From Nectonema munidae (Eukaryota; Nematomorpha; Nectonematoida; Nectonematidae), in NCBI GenBank assembly GCA_030549495.1, contig JAUIRK010000822.1, forward strand, positions 1-64,000: a stretch of 64,000 nt of DNA, read 5' to 3'. This document shows positions 22,476 to 32,860 of the stretch, piece after piece. The notes under the pieces are model-generated. The model saw only the letters and a program-made list of their open reading frames with translations. It was not told the origin of the DNA and made no database searches. Each line of letters starts with the position of its first letter. Within the stretch, counting starts at the first letter, position 1. A program made the position numbers and the translations under genes.

Positions 22476-23040
22476 TTTCAAAAACTAATATAAATTGGGA
22501 TTCGTGGGTGACAGTAGCCTATCATCTTTAAATTACACTGATTCAAAATATGCAAAAATGCAGAATACTTTAAAAGAGGCAGCAAGCCCAGTTGAGAATA
22601 CTAAAGGTTGGCTTCCAGGCCTTTCAAAAAAATAAAAATCTCGTAAGCTTAAAAGTCAACAAAATTTTTATTAAAAAATTTGAAGCCTCTGAGATTTTTG
22701 CGAAAAAATTTCAAAACTTCATCAATGCAGATAGATTTATAATAGCTTTAAATTTTTAGAGAATAAAAATTAGAGGGAGGGGGACTAGCAAAAAGAGAAG
22801 AGGGGCCTTGCAACACATACTCCGCCCTGGCTACGCCACTGTTCTTAGGTTGATACAATCCCCTTTATAAATAGAATTTGTATAAGAATAAATATACGCT
22901 TTCAGTGAATTAATATTGATTGAATTTAATTGCATATCCTTAAATCAGGTTTGACACTCATGATTCACAAGTTTAAGCTATTTATCATTGTATGCATCTT
23001 TTATTGAAATATTCAGCCATATAGTAAAGTGCCCAAATGT
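22476..23040. other. Intergenic stretch with a hAT-type end
   Basis: CCGCCCTGGCTACGCCACTG at 22822-22841 is the reverse complement of the CAGTGGCGTAGCCAGG terminus common to many hAT elements. No partner end was found. The rest is unassigned. Confidence 0.4.
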
Positions 23041-23340
23041 AGATTTTAGTATCAATTTACGAATACTAACATTTTATTTAAAATGTGGATAAATGTTTTG
23101 GCGACACATTTTCAGGTGTAAATCGCAAATTTGTTTGACACTTTCAGACATTTCCTATTCCTAATTGCGAGAGCTGAGTCGAGAAATCAAATCAGCACGT
23201 TTGATTTGGTATAAATGGAAGTTTTTGGAACCATTTTTAGAAGTAAACAACACACATTTACATTTTTACACCCTAATTGTGAAAACTGGTTTCAGAAATT
23301 GAAAGAGAGCATATTTAATTAAATCATCGTCTATAAATTA
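23041..23340 (-). repeat. Diverged satellite-like units
   Basis: About two units in inverted orientation relative to the array at 36780-37250. Shared motifs are TTATCCACATTTTAAATAAA and TTTCTCGACTCA...GCAATTAG. Confidence 0.5.
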
Positions 23341-23654
23341 TAACAATTAAAAATATTTTAGAAAAGATATTCGTCAACCTTAGGAACAATATATATGAAA
23401 GAACAAAAAGAAGTTATACAATATAAGTCATATTGAGTGTAATCACGCTTTTCTCATCTTAGAATTGAGATCATACATACCAAAATTTTTAAGTTTTTGA
23501 ACCCCCCCCCCTCCTGTCGTGATTTCTACCCTTCCTGCTATATTTTTTAATACAGAGCATCTAGAATAAGTTTACTCCCACACACCTCCCCCCTCCTGGT
23601 AGGCGGCGACATTAATCCGAAAAAATTATGAAAAAGTAAATTCTTACTTAGAAT

Positions 23655-26600
23655 ATGGAAGAAATATGCAAGAGCAAGTTAAGCAAAGTGATAAACTCAT
23701 GCAAGCCATTAAGCAATACAGCAGTAATGATTCGATTAAAGCATGCCTTCACGAACGTTTCCGCCAAAGAATTTGTTCAAGTATGGAAGACTTATGATAA
23801 AGATTGTAACTAATCGTTAAAACTGAGCTTTATTTTTTATAAAATACTTGTAATTATTCAGGCAACAGACTTTTGCAGGGAAGTGAAATTGAAGAATTTT
23901 TAAATGATTTACTACGAATTGCATTGAACAAAAAGGTAAAGATTTACAAAATATATGCATCATGTAAAACAATAAGTATTATAGAATATTTCCGAATCTG
24001 AAATGGAAAAATATAAAGAATCTTTTATGAAAATCTATGATTTAAACCATGATGGGAGTATTGAAATTGGGGAAGTAAAAATTTTATATGATTAAAAATA
24101 TTATAATTGTGTTAGTAATAAAAATGTTTACATATGAATGTAATTTTTTAATTCTTACTTTATTAAGGCTGCAAAAATTTTAACTCCAGAAAATAACTTT
24201 CTAGCACTAATACAATTTGAACATCCTTTTCTAATAAACTTTGATTTTATCGATGTAAGCTATTAAAAACAATTTGTTTATATTAATATAATTATAAAAA
24301 TAAATTTTAGATTTGGATTAAAAACTTTGGCAACAGAAAAAAGGTAAAAACAAAGGAATTAAAGGTAGTTTAAAATAAATTTATAAAATAATTTGAAATC
24401 TTTAATTATATTCTAGATAATCCTAAATGAAATGTTTAAAGAAAAAAGTGAAATAAGTGACGATAAAATATCAGAATATGCTGAATGTATTGTAAGTTTT
24501 ATTACATAAAATTAACTACAAGAAACTACCATCATAAATCATCTTCATCACTTTCGCTTGATTTATTATCTTCTGATAATTTTTCTTCACTTTCACTAAC
24601 ATTACCAAATTCTATATTATCATCTTCCATTTGATTACCAAACATGTCACCCTCATTGATCTTTGCATTTTCAGGAAGTTCACCCAAATTTTTCAAATTT
24701 CTTGCTTCATCTGTGTTGTATTTATAAATAACATCGGCTTTATTATCTTGAAAATCTCTTAAACCAATGAGTATAACATCACCTTGACTGATCCAAACTT
24801 TTTTCCTTAGCTTACCTCTAATATTACAAAGCCTGTTTACACCATCAAAACAGTAAGCTTCTAACCTTCCATTTCCAAGCATTTTATTGACTTGAGCATA
24901 TTCTTGGCCATCTTCTTTAAAAATTAATTCTCTTTTTATAGGCTCATTTTCATTTTTACCTCTTCTTCTATTTTTTCCACCTTTTCCTTTATTTTTAGGC
25001 ATGGAATTATATTAAACAAAATGAACCATTTAAATTTTTAGGTTGAACTGTACGGCGATTACGAAAATAATGAAATAAGTTTCCTTCAAATGTCTAGGTA
25101 AATTATAATAAATTAAAAAATGATTTATAATATTTTTAATTATACTTTAGAATAATACAACCTGATGAAACATTTCTTGATAAATATAAAGTATATTTTT
25201 ATAATCCTAAAATTTAAAAAATAAATGAAATCAATTTTCTTTATTGGAAAGAATATAATTTCTAAATATGATAAACATTAAAAAAACTACTTAATATTTA
25301 CCTAAAGAAATGTTGAAAAGAAAAATAAATTTAAAAACTTTATATTTTTTCAAATATTTAAAACATAGAACGGTAGGTAATTGTGTTGGCACTTTTAACT
25401 ACCGTTCAATGTCTTATATATTGAAAGAATATTTTTAAGTTTTTTAATCTACTTATCCTTTCAATGTTTTTTTGGGTATAGAATGTTACATCTTCTAGCT
25501 ATTTATTTCATTTTTTAGATTAATGAAAAGTCAGGAATCACTTATTCACAATTCCTACAAGTTTTTTCACATTATGATAAAGTAATAAATTTTATTATAG
25601 CAGTAATATACCTAAAATAATTAAATATATTTAGTCTGGAAATCAAACTATTAATGGCAATGAGTTAAATGCATTTCTTAGAGATATTTTGAAGTTAATT
25701 GAAGTAAGTAAATATTTATTTAAAAATAATATTTAGATTATAAAATAATTTAAAAGAAGGGATGCTTTTCTATTTGATAATTATATAAAGTTATAGAAAA
25801 ACTCTAAAAAACATACAACTTATATGGTTAATTTTGAAGCATCTAGGTTTATTATCGAACTGACATTTCTTGAAATAAGACAAAATCAATAACTTATCAT
25901 ATGAAAAGAAACATTAGGGATTTGCTCTTTAATAAAAATAAATTTTTAGAGATAAAATCAAAAGGATGTCTAAAAGTATAAATCGATATGAAAATTTCCA
26001 TAGTACATCTGAATTTAATATTATCAAAATGGGGAAGAATAATTAAGGAAATTAATGTGAATAAAGTAAGAAACTGGTGATAAATGAGGAGATATCATAA
26101 CATAATTTGCAATTATGATTCAATACCCCTCAGTAAAATTAATCAATAAGATATAGAAGTTCACGGAATAATGACGAAATTATTCCAAGACCATAATGAT
26201 TTTCCTTATTATCTTACTTTATTTACTTTTGTTTTTCAAGTTTTCCTTTTCCAATTTTTTTATAAACGTATTTGAGAAAATTGATTAAAAGTTATTCTTC
26301 GTATTATTATTTTCCATAATCCTAGAAAAATATTTTATAGTCCAATATATATGATATGTGAAAATTAATCTAGTAACTATTATGCTTATCAAAAGGTCTA
26401 GGATTCACTTTGCTTCAAAAATATTTACTCATATAAAAGTTGTAACTCTGATTTTTTGATTAAATACAGTAGAGTACATTACTTTACCCTTAGATCAATT
26501 TTTTAACTTTCTTCAACCTCCGTCCACTCCGTATAGTTCAATTTATGAACGATATTTTCTAGTTATGCATTCCTTTTTATTAAATATAATAAGACGCCTA

Positions 26601-26799
26601 TATATTTAATAATATTTATTCAAGTAAAATATTTAATTAAAAACTTTAATAACATATTTCTATATTTTAGCCTGCTTCAATAGAATGTCCTTTGAAATTA
26701 GAAAACTTCAGAGAATTTATGTTGAAAAGGTGTGATAAAAACAAAGACAAACTATTTCAAAAGAACGAGATTGCTTTGTGGCTTGGAGTTAAATTTTAA
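23655..26799 (+). CDS. Six-EF-hand calcium-binding protein, calbindin/calretinin/secretagogin family
   Basis: Eleven exons: 23655-23805, 23862-23935, 23985-24074, 24168-24254, 24311-24364, 24417-24491, 25042-25097, 25151-25190, 25519-25581, 25635-25703, 26671-26799. All joins keep frame at GT-AG introns and give 295 residues, near the roughly 270-310 of the family. EF loops in order: [12 protein letters not shown] (1), [12 protein letters not shown] (2), a degenerate third ([12 protein letters not shown]), a degenerate fourth ([12 protein letters not shown]), [12 protein letters not shown] (5), [12 protein letters not shown] (6). Linkers match the family ([26 protein letters not shown]). Such proteins buffer or sense cytosolic calcium, often in neurons. 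The start is the first ATG of exon 1; an AG just upstream (23649-23650) leaves open a further 5' exon. A possible poly(A) signal, AATAAA, lies near 26948. Confidence 0.88.
24498..24503 (-). terminator. Poly(A) signal of eIF1A
   Basis: AATAAA on the minus strand, about 30 nt past the eIF1A stop. Cleavage 10-30 nt further would fall in exon 6 of the EF-hand gene, making the two transcripts overlap antisense. Confidence 0.55.
24532..25002 (-). CDS. eIF1A: Translation initiation factor eIF1A, intronless and nested
   Basis: 156 codons starting [20 protein letters not shown], nearly identical to animal eIF1A at the N-terminus. The OB-fold follows ([55 protein letters not shown]), then an acidic C-terminal tail ending SDEDDL. 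eIF1A binds the 40S A site and promotes scanning and start-codon choice. The ORF lies wholly inside the 550-bp intron 6 of the EF-hand gene on the opposite strand, about 40 bp from each splice site. There is no poly(A) tail remnant and no break, so it looks functional. Whether it is the main copy or an intact retrocopy cannot be told here. Confidence 0.93.
   Translation of the reverse strand: MPKNKGKGGKNRRRGKNENEPIKRELIFKEDGQEYAQVNKMLGNGRLEAYCFDGVNRLCNIRGKLRKKVWISQGDVILIGLRDFQDNKADVIYKYNTDEARNLKNLGELPENAKINEGDMFGNQMEDDNIEFGNVSESEEKLSEDNKSSESDEDDL
25363..25412. repeat. Short hairpin in intron 8
   Basis: ACATAGAACGGTAGGTAA is followed by a short spacer and TTAACTACCGTTCAATGT. This is an inverted repeat of about 18 bp with two mismatches. 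Confidence 0.6.
25704..26670. other. Long last intron of the EF-hand gene
   Basis: 967 bp, far longer than most other introns of this gene. It is AT-rich, with no element or gene recognised. Confidence 0.5.
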
Positions 26800-26964
26800 T
26801 TAAATAATATTATTTTTTTCTAATTTCACATGCATTTTATTGTTTAATAATATTGTGACAGCCGTATTTTAATATTGTACCACTTTTATTATAATATTTA
26901 TACTTAAAAATATGATATTATAAAGTTAACATTTTTTATTTATTCTTAATAAATATAATACTTA

Positions 26965-28335
26965 TTTTTATCTTTTTGATCTATCAAAGGCATTTGATAG
27001 GGTCAGACATTCGACCATCTTGAATAACTTGAATGAATGCAATTTAAGTAGCAATTCTTTGTTTTTTTTTACATTCTTACTTATCTGGTAGAAGTCAAAT
27101 AGTAAAAGTAAATGATGCCGTTTCTGACAAGTTATATGTGCAAAATGGAGTCCCACAGGGGTCCATTTTGTGTCCCTACTTTTCAGCATTGCAATAAACA
27201 AAATTTTTTCCATCTTAAATTTTTTTGAGTATCTTGTTTTTGCAGATGACATCTGTTCTTATCTTCCTTTGTCTAAAATAAAAAATGGTAATAATATCAA
27301 TTCAGATTTATTGAACAGAGAGTTATTCTTAATTTATGATTGGTGTTCTAGGAATAATTTGATATTAAACAAGGAAAAATCAAAATGTATGCTTATTTCA
27401 TATAAAAACAGAAATTACAAATTTTTGAAATATACAGGTATCGAAGAAGTAAAAAGCACCAAGATACTTGGTCTAGTGTTTGATAATAAGCTTAAGTTTA
27501 AAGAGCATATTGATCAAATAGCTCTCAATCTTAATCGTACTATCGGTATATTGTACCATACAAAAAATATTTTCCCTCTAAATATCAGACTTATGATATA
27601 TAAACAGTTATTTCTCTCTTATGTAAACTACAGTATAATAAATTGGTACCCTTATGGAAAAAAGCGCCTTGAGATCTTACAAAAACGAGCAATAAGAGTC
27701 ATTTATAGCATGAATAAGTTTGACCACACAACAGAAATTTTTAAGCAAAACGGTTGTTAAAATTAGATGAAATTTTCAAGCAGAGAGTAGGAGTTTTTCT
27801 TTATAAAAACTTTAATGGTCATTTATATAATGTGTTTGGCTCGTTGATTAAATATAATAAAAATCCCATATATTATACTAGGAGCTTAAGCAAATCTTTG
27901 AAAATTTATAATTGACTGAAAGGATCAAATATCTCTATTTTGAATAAATGAAATGATTTTTACCTCGATAACAAAATTTTATTTGATGACGTTTTTATGT
28001 CGTTGCTTTCTTTTAAAAAGAAAATAAAAAACTACTTATTAAGTACCTAATAAAATAGTTTTTTACCAAAAGATTCACAAAAGAACTTTTAAGTTGATAT
28101 ATTTGTAAAAATTTATGCGTTAATATACATAATTTACTTCACAATGGAGAAATCTAACTGACGGCCAATTTGGCTATTGCTTTTTCCAGGATTGTAAATT
28201 ATGTGATTAGGTTTTATATTTTGTGAATATATATATATCATTATAAATATATATATATATATATGTGCATTTCACACTTCAATAACCTTCCGTAAAAATT
28301 TTTTTTTGAATAAATTTTTTCTCTCTCTCTCTCTT
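26965..28335 (+). mobile_element. Jockey/CR1-like LINE 3' half (LINE B family)
   Basis: RT pieces in order: FDLSKAFDRVRHSTILNNL, QNGVPQGSIL, then the open frame 27170-27760 with FEYLVFADDICSYLPLSKIK, WCSRNNLILNKEKSKCMLIS, KILGLVFDNKLKFKEHI and RLEILQKRAIRVIYSM. A 3' untranslated region follows, with GACGGCCAATTTGGCTATTG (about 28158), an AT microsatellite (28224-28264) and a TC tail (28317-28335). Frame changes occur around 27050-27170 and after 27760. It is 5'-truncated, starting about 150 bp past the EF-hand gene. Confidence 0.8.
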
Positions 28336-28749
28336 ATACGTAGAGTACATTATTTGAAAAAAATTTAAAACATATTTTTTCACCAATATTACTAAGAATA
28401 ATTGGATTTGATATAAATAAACGCCAATGAATGAAAAAATTACATACCCAAAAGTGTTTTAACAATTGAGCTTCTCGGAGGATTAGAAAATAAAAGTTTC
28501 ATAAATGAAGAACAACTAATGATTCTTTATATCTTGCAAGATAAACGAGAAAGAAGAATGCACCTAAAAAAAGTTGTGCCCAGCTTGCGACATTTACTTT
28601 ATATATTATCATTCAAATGAATATATTAAGTTTATTTTCCTTTAATTGTTAATTAATAACTATTTTCTGCTATTTTCTATGCTTTTTTAATAAAACACAT
28701 ATTACTGTTTTTTGATATTTTTACTTAACTTGACAATTTAAAATCAAAT

Positions 28750-30425
28750 GCTCATAATATATTTGATAATTGTAACAAGAACGTTGACTGTTTTAGAGAT
28801 AATATCTTTGAACAAGTCAAAAACATCATTTTTCAACAAATGAACGAAACAATTAAAGCCCAATCTACACTTATTAAAAATTTAAGTTTTAAATAAATTA
28901 GCTATGCTGATGCTCTTTCTTCCCTACACTCAAAACTGAAATTGTAAACAATACAGTCAAAATTAAAGCCTCAGACGAAAAACCTAATAGAGTGCAGGCA
29001 GTTGCTTTCAAAAAAAGAAATTTTCAATAATTTAAACCGATGTCAAAATAAAATTGCTAGTATTGATTATGTTATCCTTATTTAAGTCATTATGGATAGA
29101 TTTCATAATAAATCTGGGGTGTCTTTAATTAGTGGGGACTAATGGGCACCAGTGGGAACTAGTGAAAATTAAGAGGAAATAGTAAAATACTTTAATAAAA
29201 CTTCTTATGTTGATATATAAGTCAAAAATATTTAAAATAAAAAAACAATAAAATGTTTGGCATTAGAAGCCATAATTTACTACTATTTTATTTTTATACC
29301 TATTTTATTTTTGTAAGTATGGGCACACTGCTTCGTATTATAAGTCTTCTAATTTACCTACATGTAAATTGCAGGCTCTCATCTGTACACTACATGTCCT
29401 GTATCTTCCAAAGTTGAATTATTTAAATGTTCAAATTGCTTAATTAAAAAAATGAATCATTCTAACCATAATGCTTTTGATTTTAACTGTCTCATTCGAA
29501 TAAGTCAATGTGAGTACATCAAAAATAATGCAAATATTATGTCTAATCAAAGTGTTATAATAAATAAATAAATACATTAATAACTTTAAAGGATTTACTT
29601 TTCCCAAGGTTGACTTCAACTTTTATACTATTGATGGTGTTAAACAATTGCTTGATTCACAAAATAATAGAGTCTCACCACGTAATCTTTCAGTTTTTCA
29701 CCTCAACTGTCGAAATTTAAACAAAAATTATGAATATATTAAGATGTTTATTGATGAAGTAGGTTATCCTAACATTGATATTTTCGCACTAACAGAAATA
29801 TGGCAACCCAATTGAAGAATTAAAGGGTTTTACTTTTGTTTCTTCAGAACATATTCAACGTCGAGGTAAGGTTAGATATACGTTAGTTAATACCTATCTT
29901 GAAATCTCTTCTTTTGAATTCATGATTGTTGACTTTTCAAGTTTCAGAATCATCTCAATCGACCGGCCTCCAGTTCCGAAGTTAAACTTTTTTTATCAGA
30001 ATTAGAAAATCTTCTCTTTCATAGCCAAAATAATAAGAATACGTTTATTTTAGGAGATTTTAATTTAGATATGAATAAGTTTGATATATGTAATGATCTA
30101 TGTAATGATTTATAAACTAAGTCACACTTGTATTGATAATATTTTTACTAATTTTGAGCGTAATGGTAGATTTTCAGGCAATATCATGGTTGACATTTCA
30201 GACCATTTTCTTAACTTCATATTGTACAAAAACTATTTTAATAATCTTACAAATGTAGATGAAAAAAATGTATGTTTCAGAGTTTTTAGTAACACCTCAA
30301 AAATTTCAAACATTTTATTTTAATTTGTGGAGAGAAAATTGGGAATTAGACCATTTCAAAAATGTTAACGATTACTATGATAAATTAATAGAAAAAATTT
30401 ACTACATCATTAACATAAGTTTCCT
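28750..30425 (+). mobile_element. Jockey/CR1-like LINE 5' half: ORF1 and endonuclease
   Basis: ORF1 traces at 28780-28920 (FEQVKNIIFQQMNETIKAQS, SYADALSS) and a final zinc-knuckle piece at 29415-29520 (CSNCLIKKMNHSNHNAFDFN). Endonuclease remnants at 29690-30250: FHLNCRNLNKNYEYIKMFID, IFALTEIW, FILGDFNLDMNKFD, THTCIDNIFTNFE and VDISDHF. Many frames are broken. At 30426 it is cut by MITE copy 2. Confidence 0.7.
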
Positions 30426-30712
30426 GGTAGGACTTTTTACCCAAATATACCCAAATACACACAAATATACTCTTTATTTACAAATAAGAACTTGAAATTA
30501 AAAATAATATTAAATAAATGCTTAAAATAAAAAGATACACAGATATTTAAGTTTGAACGAGCGCTGGTAATAGAGTATTGGTATATATTTTTATGTTACC
30601 CATATTCTTGCCAGGCCACACATATTAGTAATTATTTAAATTACAAAATTATTTTGTGTTATCAAACTTACTATTATAAAATAATTATATTATTATTTAT
30701 AAACATCTTACA
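30426..30712. mobile_element. Inverted-repeat MITE (copy 2, truncated)
   Basis: Starts GGTAGGACTTTTTACCCAAA and follows the reverse complement of 12840-13064 closely (AAGTTTGAACGAGCGC versus CTCGTTCAAACTT, CTTGCCAGGCCACA). About 200 bp of the opposite end is missing. Like copy 1, it lies in a Jockey/CR1-like LINE. Confidence 0.75.
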
Positions 30713-30745
30713 TTACCTGTTGTCTTATTACTTAATTTGAAATTA

Positions 30746-31654
30746 CAGGGCGCACATCCGGGCGACGAAAATGACCTTCGCCCCCTCCCCCAATAATTTT
30801 CTATAAATAAGAGTTACTTTAAAGCTTGTTTATAAACCATGTAATTCTAATACATGATGATGTAAGATGAGAAAATAAAAGAGGGAATGCAGACTTTCGA
30901 CTCTAACAGCATGCCAAGCTGCTCTAAAATTCCTATGAAAAATATTTTACACACGATGTGAAAGCTATAAAATAATAATAATCCATTGTTTCAATATGCA
31001 CACAATAAGTAAGCAATGTTTATCACAGTTTCTCAAAGAGCCTTGTTTTGAGCAAACACATGTTTATGATCCACCAGATATTTTTCATCTTCTTCTGTCA
31101 CAGAGATTATATTTTTCTTTCTGTTTCCTTCTCTGTTTTTCTCTTCCTCTTTTTCTGCTAAAACTCAATCACTCAAGCTGTATTCTCATTCAATCTTTTT
31201 TTCTCTCATTCAAGCTCTCTTCTCTCACTCAAACTCGCATCCAAGCTCTCTTCTTTCACTCAAACTCTCTTCTCTCTACTTTGTATTTAGAGTTAAATTA
31301 AAAATAATTTAATTTTTGCACAATTTTATATTTATTTTATGCACTTTTTTGAGAGTCTAACTAACTTACACTTATTCTTAAACACTAAAAAGAATAAAAA
31401 AATTCTAATACCAAGTTTTCTAACTTTAGTTCTGTTTTACATTTTTGATAGAAATTACCTCAGAAAAGTTATGTAATTTGTTTTTTTTTAATTTTTCTGA
31501 AATTCTAAAATCTATCTTGATTTTAAAATGTCGACAACTAGGATAGCAGATGAAAATAAAGTTTTCAAAGATGATCAATATAATCATTGTAACTGCATAC
31601 TTTTATAACTTTTTCTTTTGATTTTTATAAAAAATTTCAAGGATGTGCGCCCTG
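30746..31654. mobile_element. Inverted-repeat element with CAGGGCGCACATCC ends
   Basis: 909 bp between CAGGGCGCACATCC (30746-30759) and its reverse complement GGATGTGCGCCCTG (31641-31654). It carries a pyrimidine-rich array of CTCTCTTCTCTCACTCAAGC-like units (31150-31280). The start with CAG suggests hAT, but no 8-bp duplication is seen. Other termini of the family lie at 19534, 32058 and 42910. Confidence 0.6.
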
Positions 31655-31920
31655 AATCAATCACATTTTTTTCATATAAACATCGCAGGGTGTCTAGTAG
31701 ATTTGTTTTCACTTGTTTTCTCTATCAATCAAATATCCTTTTATCAATTCCTGTAATGTGCCTGGTAGACTACTTCATTTTCAAATGAAAAGCCTATTCC
31801 ACCCTCCCTCCCCAATAATTTTGGATATTTTTAAACTAGTCTATATGCGATATGCAAATTTAATTAAAATATTTTCGCTAGAAGTATAGTATTTAAGTTT
31901 CACCAATTTTGTAAAGAATA
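31655..31920. repeat. Flank repeat shared with 19277-19533 (inverted)
   Basis: Shared blocks include CATATAAACATCGCAGGGTG and ATATGCGATATGCAAATTTA. It shows that the 19.3-kb and 31-kb copies descend from one composite repeat. Confidence 0.7.
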
Positions 31921-32860
31921 TAAAGTAATTCTATAAATTTACGTATGCGCTGAATACACTTTATTTTAAAGTTGCTTGAATATTTGGTCTCCCGTTGTAT
32001 TACCAGACCACTAATTTTGAAAATTGCAAAAAAAATTTCGCCCCCCAATAATTTTGAGGATGTGCGCCCACGATCTGCCCGTGCTAATTTCAGAGTCTTA
32101 TGAAAAAAGTACTTTAGATATCAGGGTGAAACTTGACTTTTCTTAAATATGTGTTTTTTGATCTTTGAAACTATAGAAGTACAACTTATTTGTACCTTTA
32201 AATGGTACGGAGATGAACGGGGTAGGAGTTAAGAATTTTTACTCTTCGAAAAAATTGAAAATTATATGAAAATAAAAAGTAATTCAGAATAAATACATCT
32301 TTTTTTTATATATATTTTAAATATGCTGAATTTAACTGCAGTATTCATTTTTCATCATCTCCTAACAAAGAATTTGTATTTATCAGATAGGACCTGTCAA
32401 AATAAATATAAGTATTATAAAGTTTTTTTTATACTAAAATATACTGTTAACAACAATGTTAGGTACGCAGAATTTATTGGTGTTAATCATTTTTTACAAA
32501 ATACATTGTAGCTATGTCAAAACATCAATATTGGTATAAGTAAAATTATACTATATTAATAATTTGTAGATATGCCAGAACATCAATCAAATCTTGCTAA
32601 ACCTGTTAAAATATTTTATATATGATATAAGCTTGTTTTATTCTAAAATATATATAAACTGCTATTTTCAAAACTCAGATTTTTTAGTGTTATTTATTTT
32701 CTAGAAAAAAAGGAAAAGTCAACATTCAGTCCTAAAAAATTATCTCTTAATTTTTTTTAGGAAAATTATTATAAGTAGATTGTTAGGCATTAGTTAAAGA
32801 AATTTTATAAATAATTTTATCAATTTCCTTTTTTATTTAAGGAAAAAAATATTTAAAAAT
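31921..32860. other. Intergenic stretch with one orphan element end
   Basis: GGATGTGCGCCCA at 32058-32070 follows TTCGCCCCCCAATAATTTTG, the same arrangement as the element end at 30746-30800. Nothing else is recognised. Confidence 0.45.

Noticed and set aside
25191-25219. A stop after KVYFYNPKI that would end the EF-hand protein after loop 4
   Set aside because: Using GTATAT at 25191 as donor joins in frame to further exons with two canonical EF loops; the short form could exist only as intron retention.
30996-31301. A plus-strand ORF of 101 codons rich in Leu, Phe and Ser
   Set aside because: Read-through of the CTCTCTT repeat array in the inverted-repeat element.
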